Source: Rhodospirillales bacterium (GTDB lineage: Bacteria > Pseudomonadota > Alphaproteobacteria > Rhodospirillales > Rhodospirillaceae). Taken from it: 64,000 nucleotides of DNA. How positions within the stretch are numbered: the first letter of the stretch is position 1; the number at the start of each line of letters is the position of its first letter. The stretch lies in contig JANQEW010000020.1 in the NCBI GenBank assembly GCA_028278135.1, positions 186,001 to 250,000 on the forward strand. Reading direction: 5' to 3'. The position numbers and the translations under genes were made by a program. Below, in pieces: positions 37,968-47,899 of the stretch. The notes under the pieces were generated by a model, which had not been told where the DNA came from, searched no databases, and saw nothing but the letters and a program-made list of their open reading frames with translations.

Positions 37968-38774
37968 ATGGCTATCACAGAATCGCCTTCTCTACCAGAT
38001 TTTCTCATCGCCCTGGCTCACCACATGGCAGAGACCAGTGGCCTCATCCTGCGCCGTTATTTCCGCACGCCTATGACCGTGGACCGCAAGACAGATTTAT
38101 CTCCAGTGACAATTGCAGATAGAGAAGCTGAATGCGTAATGCGGGAACTGTTGCACAGTACCGTCCCAACACACGGCATGATTGGAGAGGAATACGGTAG
38201 CGAAAACATTTCCGCTGAGTGGGTATGGGTACTCGATCCCATTGACGGGACAAAGGCTTTCATTACCGGCAAGCCATCCTTTAGTACACTGATCGGCCTG
38301 GCGTGGCGCGGACGACCCGTGCTCGGCATCATCGACCAACCCATTACAGGGGAGCGCTGGATCGGTGGCAGTGGCCTACCGGCCCAACTGAACGGTCAAC
38401 CCATCCATGTCCGCTTGTGTGATGGCTTAGAGAACGCCTGTTTGTACGCTACAGATCCTGACATGTTTTGTCATTCTGCTGCTAGCCAGGCTGTTTGGCA
38501 ACGACTAGAAAAGGCCGTTGCACTCCGTCGGTTTGGGGCTGATAGCTATGCTTATGGTCTGCTTGCTGCTGGTTTTATCGATCTCGTCTATGAGTGCCAG
38601 TTACAAGTTTATGATCATCTACCAGTAACAGCTGTCGTTGAGGCGGCTGGGGGTGTGGTCAGCAAGACTGATGGCAAGAAGGCAAGTCTCGCCTCTAACG
38701 TTTGCGTTCTGGCAGCTGGAGATCGCCGCGTGCATGAGTGCGCCCTGGCGTTGCTGAAGACTGAAGATCGATGA
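37968..38774 (+). CDS. hisN: Inositol-monophosphatase-family phosphatase, probable histidinol-phosphatase HisN
   Basis: 268 residues from ATG 37968. Metal-binding motifs of the IMPase superfamily are present: GEEYGSE, WVLDPIDGTKAFITGKPSF and a final YDHLPVTAVVEAAGG. The sequence DGTKAFITG with the following SFSTLIGL is characteristic of the HisN branch that dephosphorylates histidinol phosphate in bacteria lacking the HisB domain. General inositol-phosphatase activity is an alternative. hisA is also in the window but 7 kb away, so histidine genes are dispersed. Confidence 0.83.
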   Translation: MAITESPSLPDFLIALAHHMAETSGLILRRYFRTPMTVDRKTDLSPVTIADREAECVMRELLHSTVPTHGMIGEEYGSENISAEWVWVLDPIDGTKAFITGKPSFSTLIGLAWRGRPVLGIIDQPITGERWIGGSGLPAQLNGQPIHVRLCDGLENACLYATDPDMFCHSAASQAVWQRLEKAVALRRFGADSYAYGLLAAGFIDLVYECQLQVYDHLPVTAVVEAAGGVVSKTDGKKASLASNVCVLAAGDRRVHECALALLKTEDR

Positions 38775-38784
38775 CACGATTCAC

Positions 38785-40644
38785 ATGATGAGCACAAGAA
38801 TAATGTGGAATCTTCCCATGTTTTTGACAGTTCAGCAACATGCTCTCATGGGACTCCTCGCGATTTTTTTCTCTGTTGTCTCTTCACTCACAGCCGTTGG
38901 GCTGGTACAGAATGAACCTGTGCCCGCCCACGCTGTGACAACATATGGTTTTCCTAAGTACCCACAGGCTTTCGATTATTTCTCGTACGTCAATCCTTAT
39001 GCCCCCAAGGGAGGGGAGATTCGGTTGTCGAATGTGGGGACATTCGATTCGTTTAACCCATATATTATCAAAGGCCAACCGTTTACGATGGTGGGAGGGC
39101 TCGTTTTTGAAACACTAATGGTCGGAGCTCAGGACGACCCCACCAGCGCATACGGGCTCATTGCGGAATCTATCGAAATACCGTCTGACCGCTCGTGGGT
39201 GGTCTTCAATATCCGTCCACACGCCCGCTGGCACGACAATCAACCCATTACCGCTGAAGACGTAGTCTGGACTTTTGAAACTTTGCGCAATAAAGGCCTG
39301 CCGCACTACAGCTCATATTATGCCGATGTTACCAAGGCCGTAAAGGAAAACGACTTGCGTGTCCGTTTTGTCTTGAAGCCTGGTGTCGTCAACCATGAAC
39401 TGCCTTTTATTCTTGGGCAATTGCCCGTGCTGCCCAAGCATGACTGGGCGACTCGGCAATTTGACGCAGTGAGTTTGGAAGTGCCCCTTGGCAGTGGCCC
39501 TTACCAGATTGTTGCCTTCGAAGCGGGCCGCTACGTTGTATTACGTCGCAACCCCACATACTGGGGACAAGACCTCCCTGTGAACAGGGGCATGTACAAT
39601 TTCAATGTTATCCGTGTTGATTATTACCGTGACTTTACGGTGTCTTTTGAAGCCTTTAGGGGTGGGGCCTATGACTTTCGCATAGAGAACAGCGCGAAGG
39701 CATGGACGACAGGGTACTCTTTCCCCGCTGTGGTCAGGGGTCAAGTCCTCATGGAGGAGATTCCACACCAGAGACCGCAAGGCATGCAGGCTTTTGCCTT
39801 CAATATCCGTCGCCCGCTGTTCCGGGACAAGCGGGTACGACAAGCGTTGAGCTATGCATTTGATTTCGAGTGGGCAAACAAGAATTTGTTTTATAGTCAA
39901 TATACACGTAGCAAAAGTTATTTCGCCAATTCTGACTTTGCTGCACGCGCCTTACCAGGCCCTCAGGAACTAGAACTTCTCCAACAATGGCGTGATCAAC
40001 TACCGGGAGATGTCTTGACACGAGTATATGCGCCGCCCACTACAGATGGATCTGGCAATAACCGTGATCACTTGCAGGAGGCCCTACGTCTCTTACGGGA
40101 TAGTCAGTGGACGATTAGGAACCAGACACTCGTCCACGAAAAGACGGGGGAGCCTTTTGTGTTTGAGCTTCTCATAGATGATAAGATCTGGGAGCGTGTT
40201 GCCGCGCCTTTTGCCCAGAATCTGAAGCGACTGGGCATCACGATGCAAGTACGCATGGTCGACTCTGCCGTGTATGAAAACAGAGTCAGGGGTTTTGACT
40301 TCGATATGTTGGTCTATCACTGGCCACAATCTCAGAGTCCCGGAAACGAGCAGCGTGATTACTGGAGTAGCTCAGCCGCAGACACAGAAGGCAGTAACAA
40401 CATCATAGGGATCCGGGAGCCAACCATTGATTTTCTAATAGAGAAAATCGTCTCTGCACCCAATCACGAATCTCTTGTAGCAAGAACACGGGCACTCGAT
40501 CGTGTCCTCCTGTGGAGTCACTTCGTCGTCCCACACTGGTACGTGAATCATGACCGTGTGGCATATTGGCGCAAGCTTAAACACCCTGATATCGTACCAC
40601 CTTTAGGCAACCACTTATGGACATGGTGGATTGATCCTACCTAA
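38785..40644 (+). CDS. ABC transporter substrate-binding protein, family 5 (YejA-like)
   Basis: 619 residues with a signal peptide of about 45 residues. The mature protein begins TTYGFPKYPQAFDYFSYVNP and contains the family pattern WHDNQPITAEDVVWTFE. The large size and AFDYFSYVNPYAPKGGE are those of YejA-type oligopeptide or microcin C binding proteins. Normally permease genes (yejB, yejE, yejF) follow; here a decayed unrelated gene follows instead, so the transporter partners must be elsewhere or lost. Confidence 0.9.
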   Translation: MMSTRIMWNLPMFLTVQQHALMGLLAIFFSVVSSLTAVGLVQNEPVPAHAVTTYGFPKYPQAFDYFSYVNPYAPKGGEIRLSNVGTFDSFNPYIIKGQPFTMVGGLVFETLMVGAQDDPTSAYGLIAESIEIPSDRSWVVFNIRPHARWHDNQPITAEDVVWTFETLRNKGLPHYSSYYADVTKAVKENDLRVRFVLKPGVVNHELPFILGQLPVLPKHDWATRQFDAVSLEVPLGSGPYQIVAFEAGRYVVLRRNPTYWGQDLPVNRGMYNFNVIRVDYYRDFTVSFEAFRGGAYDFRIENSAKAWTTGYSFPAVVRGQVLMEEIPHQRPQGMQAFAFNIRRPLFRDKRVRQALSYAFDFEWANKNLFYSQYTRSKSYFANSDFAARALPGPQELELLQQWRDQLPGDVLTRVYAPPTTDGSGNNRDHLQEALRLLRDSQWTIRNQTLVHEKTGEPFVFELLIDDKIWERVAAPFAQNLKRLGITMQVRMVDSAVYENRVRGFDFDMLVYHWPQSQSPGNEQRDYWSSSAADTEGSNNIIGIREPTIDFLIEKIVSAPNHESLVARTRALDRVLLWSHFVVPHWYVNHDRVAYWRKLKHPDIVPPLGNHLWTWWIDPT

Positions 40645-40703
40645 CCTAGCTCTAGAGACCGCTCCTCTCACTTCCCGCCCGCCCGAGGGTGGCGCCCACC
40701 CAG

Positions 40704-41880
40704 TCAGCTCTCTATGGTGGCACTGCTCATCATGCCTGAGGGACGATCTTGGGATCGCCGCAGGTATCTTTCTACAGGATGCACGGGAAAGCCATACCAC
40801 TCTGTATCACAGACAGGGAGGCCAGGCAGAGGCGAGTGCCAGAGAACGTGCACGTGCAAGGCATGTTTGCGTAACATATTGTTCGCAAAAGCGGCATAGT
40901 GAGCCAGAAGTGCTAGCCGTAACGGGGTCACTCATACTCATTGTGAGACTGAAGCCATCGCGGCGAAAGAAGTTCACTGGAAAACCACGTGCAACAAGGA
41001 TGATAACCTTGTCGCGGTGACCGCGAATCTCTCAGCCCAGAGGAGTTGATTCTAACGCTGATCCGATTAACCTTGTGTCCCTCTCCAGAAACGTTTCGCT
41101 TCCTTCCTCGAAGAACCGGATGATTTCGGAGGAGGCGCTGACTCAGAAGAGACGTTTTGAAGGTGCAAAGGCCGCGAGCATGGGCCGCGTGACAGACGAC
41201 TCCCCAGTTGCCCCTATCACAACAACATCTGTATCAAACCCGTGCGATCGTTTTGCAAGACCCATCGGCCTGTGGCAGAAACCTCCCGGCTGGCTGGTGT
41301 CGTGTCTAAGACACAGGGCAATGCTACGCCCAATAATACCGTAACCAATAAGAAGCACGCGCCGCAACGCCAGAAACTCATCATAGCGATTAGCGATACA
41401 TTAGCGATACAGAAGCGAGACAGAAGATAGGCCAGTTCATCAGCCGACCGATGAAGAAGGCCTCACAGCGCATTTTCGCATCCGATCTGGCTCAGAGCAG
41501 GGTAGGGAAGACCGTGTTGCCGGATGGCTTCCACACAACGGAGAGCCCCGGACCCCCGGGTCTGTTCAACAACGCCCACAATACTCTCTGGTAATAGGAG
41601 CACTTTCGTATAACGCTTTATGCTGTAATGATAGGAAGAGACAGTTCCTTTTTTTAAAGAGCAGAGGGGCCACAGTGTCACGTAACGCTCTATAGAGAAG
41701 AAATTTCGTCGCACTACTAAAGATTCTAAAACCTGTCCTGAGCAACGCCGCTCGAAACGGTTTCCCCTGGGATGAGAATGCCTGGATAATTAGAAGGGAG
41801 CGTAGTCCTTCTGTATGGCACAACGACGAAAATAGATTTCAGAAACAGGGCATTAAAGAGCCTGTCCAGGATCCATACGT
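40704..41880 (-). pseudogene. Decayed NAD-binding protein, S-adenosylhomocysteinase-like
   Basis: Read on the minus strand, homologous-looking segments lie in successive frames: LIIQAFSSQGKPFRAALLRTG, then HYSIKRYTKVLLLPESIVGV running into VVEQTRGSGALRCVEAIRQ, then the Rossmann motif RRVLLIGYGIIGRSIALCL, then DTDVVVIGATGESSV, and RGFPVNFFRRDGFSLT near the end. The order and motifs fit AdoHcyase-like NAD-binding proteins. The reading frame is broken by a shift at a run of seven T/A (41651-41657), an 11-base tandem duplication (41390-41411), three in-frame TGA codons (near 41466, 41152 and 41034) and a further shift near 40925. The 5' boundary is uncertain. Confidence 0.75.
41390..41411. repeat. 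Perfect 11-base tandem duplication inside the pseudogene
   Basis: TTAGCGATACA occurs twice head to tail. Deleting one copy joins LAYLLSRFCIAN directly to RYDEFLALRRVLLIGYG in one frame, so this duplication is a frameshift mutation of the decayed gene. Confidence 0.92.
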
Positions 41881-42130
41881 CGATTGATATGTCACACGAT
41901 AATATTTGTGAGATATCTCGATGGATGCAAGCGCCGAATCATTGCTACGATAACAGGAGGAGTGGTACCGTTCCTCTGCAACGACGCATAACCACATCTC
42001 GCTCTATCCTCTATCAAACGCTCTCTGAAGGCAGCCTACTCATCTTATGACTTTTTATGACTTGAAAAAACTCCTATTGGGAGTATGGGAGGAATTCTCT
42101 GTGAGGGGGGCAATCCAGTCCCACCACAAA
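41881..42130. other. Spacer between addA and the pseudogene
   Basis: 250 bases without gene character. TTATGACTT occurs twice almost adjacently around 42048. In alphaproteobacteria a trxA gene often follows addA; none is present here. Confidence 0.6.
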
Positions 42131-45100
42131 CTAGGCTACATGCATGTCCGTGCTAACGGCCTCTAACATGACTCCTGGTAATGGTATCACCTGCGGTCCC
42201 TCCGTCCATACCAGGACACAGTCGACCCGACGGTTCGGATAGAGAGCGGCTAGCACTGACCGATAAGCAGCCATCTGCTGCAGATAGACTGTGGGGATGT
42301 GTTCGACATTTGGAGGAACAACCCTATCAGATTTATAATCTGCAATCATGACTGCATCCTCCGTGACGACTAGCCTGTCTATTTGGCCTGAGACGACGCG
42401 TCCCTCAGCGACTCCGACAACCGGCACTTCAGCCTGGCTACCAGGACCAAATAAGGGAATGAGAGCAGGGTGTGTAAGCACCGCTAACACTTCAGCAATG
42501 AGGGCAAGGCGCGCTAAGGGTTGCAGCCGTGTCGCATGGTCTAGGTAGTGCTGAGCGAAAGCTGAGCGCTCTTCTGCAGGGATGTTGGGGAGACTTTGTA
42601 GGAGTCTATGCACAAGCCTACCGCGGTGGTAGCGCGCATAAAATCCAATTAATGGCGATTCTGAAATATTTTTCTCTTTTTTAAATTGTGATGGGACGAG
42701 GGGACGTGGTGGCGTGGGTTCCCTAGGAGGGCGCGTGACGGCCCACGATGGCAACGTTAAGTGTCTTGCCTGTTTGGACAAGCGTTTATTACCTATTAGC
42801 TGTTCGTTTTTTTCTTGAAAACTTACTAAACGTAGAACTTTTCCTGACGGCAAGAGACCACTTTCGGCCAGAGTCGCATCTACCTCTCGCCTGCCAAGCG
42901 GCGCAAGGGCCGTGTGAATCATATTGTACCAGCACGTCTCTGGCGGAACATGATTGGTCCGCCAGCCACATACATACAAACGATCTTCTGCTCGTGTCAT
43001 CGCCACATATAGCAGGCGATGATACTCTCTGTCACGAGACTTGACAGCCTCTGCTCGTAGGTCAATGCCCATTTTGGTTTCTAATGCCTGTTTTGGTTGC
43101 CATATGACGAGACCATCATCGCCGTCCTCCCACAGCAGACGGGGTATCTGAGTGGGCACATGCACGGTGTCTGGGAGAAATACAATAGGAGATTGCAATC
43201 CCTTTGCGCCATGCACGGTAAGAATCCTTATTGCCTCCGCTCTCGTCTGTTCTAAATCACGCTTAGCTTCAACCCGTGTAGTTTGCAGCCACTGCAGGAA
43301 GCCTTGCAGCGATGGCACGTGACTCGCCTCGTAGCGAAGCGTGAAGGCCAGAAATTCATCTATGGCATCCTCGGCATCTCGTCCGAGACGGGATATTAGC
43401 CGCCGGCGACCCCCCAGCGCCCCCAACACATGGGTGTAGACTTCATACGGGCGACGGGACTCTGCGACGGCGAACAATCTCGTCAACCAGTCACAAGCGT
43501 AGCCGAATGGCGTGGCAGCCCCAGCATGCTCTTGTAAGGCTTGCCACAAGGTACGGGATCCACGAGGGTAGGCGAGGGCAAAGAGTTGCTCTTCATCAAA
43601 TCCTATGAAGGGGCTTTTCAGAACCGCTGCCAGACTCAAATTATCCTCAGGCAGGAGGAGGACGTGCCCGAGGGCTGTAAGGTCCATGACGGCTATCTGT
43701 TCGCTGAGAATCATACGGTCAACACCGGTTACCGGAATATTCAAGCCCTTCAGAGCGGAGACGAAGTCCTCAACGAAACCGCTACGACGGCGTACGAGCA
43801 CCATGATGTCACCGGCCTGCACGGGTCTTTGACGCGATTCAAGCCAATCTCTTTCCTCGATCATGACAGCGATTCGTCGTGCCATAAGCCTGGCCAGACG
43901 GCTCATAGGGGCCTCAGGCTGCTGTATGCGTGTGACTGGTGCCTTCCACGGGACCACATGTTCCGGAGGGGCGGGCTCCATAAGCGGCCAAACCTCAACT
44001 AAACCAGCCTGGCCGGCTCGGAAGGCTATATGGCCAATCTTCTCATCTGCCAAGACGACGCCATCTCGCGCTGGGTCACGCATAAAGACGGCATCGACAG
44101 CCTGCAGCACAGCTGGAGTAGAACGAAACGATATGTGAAGCGGGACATCGGCCCACACCTGGCCCAGGGCTCTCACTTTGTCCCGCAGCAGACTCTGCAT
44201 GGATTCAAAAGAATCCGGTGCTGCTCCTTGGAAGCTATAGATGGACTGTTTTCTGTCCCCAACGGCAAACACAGTGCGTACGACTTCTGCCCGATTCTCT
44301 TCCCGACTGCCAAGGCCAGAGAAAAACTCACGTGTCAAGCGCTCCACGATGAGCCACTGTTCAGCACTGACGTCCTGCGCTTCGTCGATGAGTAAATGCT
44401 CCAGACTGCCATCAAGCTTATAGAGCACCCATGCTGCATGCCCTTCGTTTTCCAGCAAACGGCTTGTCGTCAAGATCAGGTCGTCGTAATCCAGGAGTGC
44501 CCGTGTATTTTTGTACTGTCTATAGACAGTTAAAAAGTCTGCTCCCAGACGCAAGAGAGCCGCCGTTGCTTCAGCAACAGCCGCCGCCTTGCGGCTTGCC
44601 TGGACTCGCACGAGCCTCTCTGATTCTTCCGTCAGGATACTGGCCGCGACAGGTGCTTTCCGCACACTCTCTTGCGAGAGAAGGATTTTGCGCACGGTGC
44701 CTTCGCCGGTGAAAAAAACCTTCAAGTAGTCGTCAAAAGTCTTCACCCGCTGAGCAGGCTCAGCTAACCAGGCGGCAAGAATTTTCCCTCGTTCAATTTC
44801 TGCTGTTTTTGAACTGTTCTGCAAAGCGGTCGCTGCTACCTGTAAGGCAGGAACATTGCATGCCTCATTGGCGCAAGCTGCAACGAGCATGCCCAACGCC
44901 GTTTCATCAGCGGCTAAACCAAGCTTGGCACGGACAGCAGTCACGACGCCATCGACCCCATTATGCTTTTCAATTAAGTGTTGCAGTCTGCTACGAGCTG
45001 TGACAATTTCTTCCATCAGTTCAGGAAAATGCGTCTCATGCACAAGTGCGGTGACAGTCTCCAAGGCGACAGCGCGCGCAGAATGCCTCTCGTTGCAGGC

Positions 45101-45604
45101 TGTGAGCAGAGTCGTCTCCCAGGCAGCCGCCATGGCCTCCGCAGACTCGTGCTCATCCATAACCCGGAAGTAAGGTACGACACCAGATTCGAGAGGAAAA
45201 CGTCTGAGCAAAGACTGACAAAAGGCGTGGAATGTTTCAACCCGTATGCCCACGTCGAGCACATATGCAAAAAGTCGCCGCGCCAGCGCCCGCATGGTCG
45301 CATCTGGCGTGTTGCCTCGTAAACACGCCAGATCTTCGGCTAACAGAGATTCTGGCAACGTAGCCCACTGCAGCAACTTATGATGAATACGATTAGCAAC
45401 TTCTGCGGCCGCGGCTCTTGTAAAAGTGAGACAGAGAATCCGTTCTGGAGGCACTTTCTCAAGTAGCAAACTAAGAACACGATCAACTAAAACTTTTGTT
45501 TTTCCAGATCCAGCCGACGCCGCTACCCATACAGACACGCCTGGGTTAGCCGCTTGACGCTGCTGGGCGTGAGCAGCGGAAGAGGTCATTGAAGCAGAGA
45601 GCAT
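42131..45604 (-). CDS. addA: Double-strand-break repair helicase AddA
   Basis: 1157-residue UvrD-family helicase-nuclease subunit. Walker A VAASAGSGKTKVLVDR near residue 28, Walker B HLLIDEAQDVSAEQW, and helicase motifs such as TVHGAKGLQSPIVFLPD are intact. The C-terminal nuclease has ADYKSDRV and QMAAYRSVL. It processes DNA ends for RecA together with AddB. No addB lies upstream: the divergent hisA begins only 48 bases away. Start may be ATG 45604 or 45589. Confidence 0.96.
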   Translation of the reverse strand: MLSASMTSSAAHAQQRQAANPGVSVWVAASAGSGKTKVLVDRVLSLLLEKVPPERILCLTFTRAAAAEVANRIHHKLLQWATLPESLLAEDLACLRGNTPDATMRALARRLFAYVLDVGIRVETFHAFCQSLLRRFPLESGVVPYFRVMDEHESAEAMAAAWETTLLTACNERHSARAVALETVTALVHETHFPELMEEIVTARSRLQHLIEKHNGVDGVVTAVRAKLGLAADETALGMLVAACANEACNVPALQVAATALQNSSKTAEIERGKILAAWLAEPAQRVKTFDDYLKVFFTGEGTVRKILLSQESVRKAPVAASILTEESERLVRVQASRKAAAVAEATAALLRLGADFLTVYRQYKNTRALLDYDDLILTTSRLLENEGHAAWVLYKLDGSLEHLLIDEAQDVSAEQWLIVERLTREFFSGLGSREENRAEVVRTVFAVGDRKQSIYSFQGAAPDSFESMQSLLRDKVRALGQVWADVPLHISFRSTPAVLQAVDAVFMRDPARDGVVLADEKIGHIAFRAGQAGLVEVWPLMEPAPPEHVVPWKAPVTRIQQPEAPMSRLARLMARRIAVMIEERDWLESRQRPVQAGDIMVLVRRRSGFVEDFVSALKGLNIPVTGVDRMILSEQIAVMDLTALGHVLLLPEDNLSLAAVLKSPFIGFDEEQLFALAYPRGSRTLWQALQEHAGAATPFGYACDWLTRLFAVAESRRPYEVYTHVLGALGGRRRLISRLGRDAEDAIDEFLAFTLRYEASHVPSLQGFLQWLQTTRVEAKRDLEQTRAEAIRILTVHGAKGLQSPIVFLPDTVHVPTQIPRLLWEDGDDGLVIWQPKQALETKMGIDLRAEAVKSRDREYHRLLYVAMTRAEDRLYVCGWRTNHVPPETCWYNMIHTALAPLGRREVDATLAESGLLPSGKVLRLVSFQEKNEQLIGNKRLSKQARHLTLPSWAVTRPPREPTPPRPLVPSQFKKEKNISESPLIGFYARYHRGRLVHRLLQSLPNIPAEERSAFAQHYLDHATRLQPLARLALIAEVLAVLTHPALIPLFGPGSQAEVPVVGVAEGRVVSGQIDRLVVTEDAVMIADYKSDRVVPPNVEHIPTVYLQQMAAYRSVLAALYPNRRVDCVLVWTEGPQVIPLPGVMLEAVSTDMHVA

Positions 45605-45652
45605 ACAGATATTCCATTACCGTGTCTTTCTCACAGTACGGGAGCCTACAAA

Positions 45653-46417
45653 ATGATTCTGTTTCCAGCCATAGACCTGAAAGACGGCGTCTGCGTTCGC
45701 CTTTTGCAAGGTGATATGACACAGGTCACTGTGTTCAACACAGACCCAGCCGATCAGGCGCGTCGCTTTGCGGGACTCGGCTGCAATTGGTTGCATGTCG
45801 TCGACCTCGATGGTGCATGCACCGGCCAGCCTGTGAATGCCACAGCGGTCGAGGCGATCATCGCAGCCGTTGATCTCCCTGTCCAATTGGGTGGCGGTAT
45901 TCGCGATCTCGCACGTATTGCGCTCTGGCTGGAAAAGGGGGTGCAGCGGGTGATTCTGGGAACGGCGGCCCTGCATGATCCTGCTTTTGTTAAAACAGCC
46001 TGCAGTCTCTTTCCCGGCAAGATTGCTGTAAGCCTCGACACACGTGCTCACAGAATAGCAGTGGCAGGATGGACAGAAACCACATCCGTGACGGCGGTAG
46101 AGTTAGCAAGGCGGTTCGAAGACGTCGGTGTGGCTGCGGTGATACATACCGATATTGACCGTGACGGTGTGATGGCTGGTCCTGACCTCACAGCTGTTAC
46201 TGATTTAGCGAGAAGTATTACATTACCTGTTATAGTTGCCGGTGGAATTTCCTCTCTCGAGGATCTGCAGGCGATTCTGACTCTTGCCAGATCGCTCCCA
46301 AAACTGAGCGGCGTTATTGTCGGCCGCGCTCTTTATAGTGGCTGCCTTGACCTACGCCAGGCACTCTCTTTACTAGCAGAATCTCAAGAGAACACCCCCA
46401 GCGAACACTCACATTAA
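45653..46417 (+). CDS. hisA: Phosphoribosylformimino-AICAR phosphate isomerase-type protein HisA
   Basis: 254-residue TIM barrel that isomerises ProFAR to PRFAR in histidine synthesis. N-terminal ILFPAIDLKDGVCVRLLQGD with the catalytic aspartate, QLGGGIRDL, and the second aspartate in HTDIDRDGVMAGPDL are all present, then VIVAGGISSLEDL. The length is normal and the start ATG 45653 is unambiguous. It is not accompanied by hisF or hisH. It is convergent with icd. Confidence 0.95.
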   Translation: MILFPAIDLKDGVCVRLLQGDMTQVTVFNTDPADQARRFAGLGCNWLHVVDLDGACTGQPVNATAVEAIIAAVDLPVQLGGGIRDLARIALWLEKGVQRVILGTAALHDPAFVKTACSLFPGKIAVSLDTRAHRIAVAGWTETTSVTAVELARRFEDVGVAAVIHTDIDRDGVMAGPDLTAVTDLARSITLPVIVAGGISSLEDLQAILTLARSLPKLSGVIVGRALYSGCLDLRQALSLLAESQENTPSEHSH

Positions 46418-46480
46418 CGAGAGGCGCACCCTGCAACATATGCTGGCACGCATAGCTTTTATGTACCGTCTGCATTTCTG

Positions 46481-47698
46481 CTAGAAAGTCATGGCATTAT
46501 GCAGATTCTCCTCTAATTTGTTAAAGAACTGTTTTGTGGTCAGCCATGGCTGGTCTCGTGAGATGAGGTGCGCCAGATCTCTTGTCATGTGACCTGTTTC
46601 CACAGTGGTCACGCATACTTTCTCGAGAGAGTTGGCAAAGTGTCTGACGTCAGGCGTGTTATCGAAAAGACCGCGGAACTTGAGACCACACGTCCAAGCA
46701 AAGATGGAGGCAATAGGATTGGTCGATGTTTCACGGCCCGCCTGATATTCACGGTAGTGGCGAACGACTGTACCATGAGCAGCCTCGGCTTCAACGGTTT
46801 TGCCATCAGGACTCATGAGAACCGATGTCATCAGGCCAAGAGAGCCGAAGCCTTGTGCCACTGTGTCAGACTGAACATCGCCATCATAATTCTTGCAAGC
46901 CCAGATGAAACCACCTGGCCACTTGAGAACGGAGGCCACCATGTCGTCGATGAGACGGTGTTCATAGTGCAGATGATGTTCTGCATAAGCAACAGAAAAT
47001 TCCGTGTCGAAGACGGTCTGGAAAATATCCCTGAAGCGTCCGTCATAAGTTTTCAAAATTGTATTTTTAGTTGCAAGATAGACGGGATAACGTCTCTCTA
47101 GTCCGTAACGAAAACAGGCGCGTGCGAATCTGCGGATTGAGTCGTCAATGTTGTACATCCCTAAGGCCACTCCTGCCCCAGGAAAATAGAAAACTTCTTG
47201 CACTACAGGCGTATCACCACTTTCTGGTGTAAATACCATCTCCAGGCGGCCAGCTGTGGGGACACAGAAATCAGTCGCGCTGTACTGATCACCGAAAGCA
47301 TGGCGGGCAATCACAATAGGGCTGCGCCAACCAGGGATCAGACGTGGTATGTTGCGACAGATGATCGGCTCGCGGAAGACAGTTCCGTCAAGAATATTAC
47401 GGATAGTCCCGTTAGGAGACTTCCACATCTTCTTTAGAGAGAGTTCCCGCACACGATCTTCATCAGGTGTGATGGTAGCACACTTCACTCCTACTCCATA
47501 GCGTCTTATAGCATGAGCAGCATCGATCGTCACTTGATCATGCGTTCTGTCACGGTTTTCGATCCCGAGATCAAACGAGTGCAAGTCGATTTCGAGATAG
47601 GGCAGAATCAACCGTTCACGAATCATTTCCCAGAGAATCCGAGCCATCTCATCGCCATTCAGTTCGACAACCGGATTCATCACCTTAATTTTAGCCAT
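46481..47698 (-). CDS. icd: Isocitrate dehydrogenase, NADP-dependent (eukaryotic-type)
   Basis: 405 residues from ATG 47698; an in-frame ATG five codons earlier exists. Family landmarks are [58 protein letters not shown] and [16 protein letters not shown]. It oxidises isocitrate to 2-oxoglutarate with NADPH production. This homodimeric type is common in alphaproteobacteria. With the transhydrogenase operon it supplies NADPH. Confidence 0.97.
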   Translation of the reverse strand: MAKIKVMNPVVELNGDEMARILWEMIRERLILPYLEIDLHSFDLGIENRDRTHDQVTIDAAHAIRRYGVGVKCATITPDEDRVRELSLKKMWKSPNGTIRNILDGTVFREPIICRNIPRLIPGWRSPIVIARHAFGDQYSATDFCVPTAGRLEMVFTPESGDTPVVQEVFYFPGAGVALGMYNIDDSIRRFARACFRYGLERRYPVYLATKNTILKTYDGRFRDIFQTVFDTEFSVAYAEHHLHYEHRLIDDMVASVLKWPGGFIWACKNYDGDVQSDTVAQGFGSLGLMTSVLMSPDGKTVEAEAAHGTVVRHYREYQAGRETSTNPIASIFAWTCGLKFRGLFDNTPDVRHFANSLEKVCVTTVETGHMTRDLAHLISRDQPWLTTKQFFNKLEENLHNAMTF

Positions 47699-47756
47699 AC
47701 CGACAACCTTCAAAAGGCATTGCGAGGAATACTAGCGGACTAAAAACTAGCTCTCA

Positions 47757-47772
47757 AAAGAGTAAAAGAGTA
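47757..47772. repeat. Perfect 8-base tandem duplication
   Basis: AAAGAGTA occurs twice head to tail in the divergent spacer between icd and the ABC transporter operon. The remaining 200 bases of the spacer hold only presumed promoters. Confidence 0.75.
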
Positions 47773-47899
47773 TACGCCTCTTACTGCAGAATTGCTTCTT
47801 TATGCACTCACACCCTTCAAAGGGCTATCACTTTCAGCCGTTCCAGTGCTTGGGTGTTAGATAGGAGTGTTAACAGCAGCAGAGAGAAAGGGTGAGTGT

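Noticed and set aside
41030-41470. TGA recoded as tryptophan or selenocysteine
   Set aside because: Three in-frame TGA codons occur, but the same gene has frameshifts. Many intact genes in the window end in TGA and use TGG for tryptophan internally, so decay is the simpler reading.
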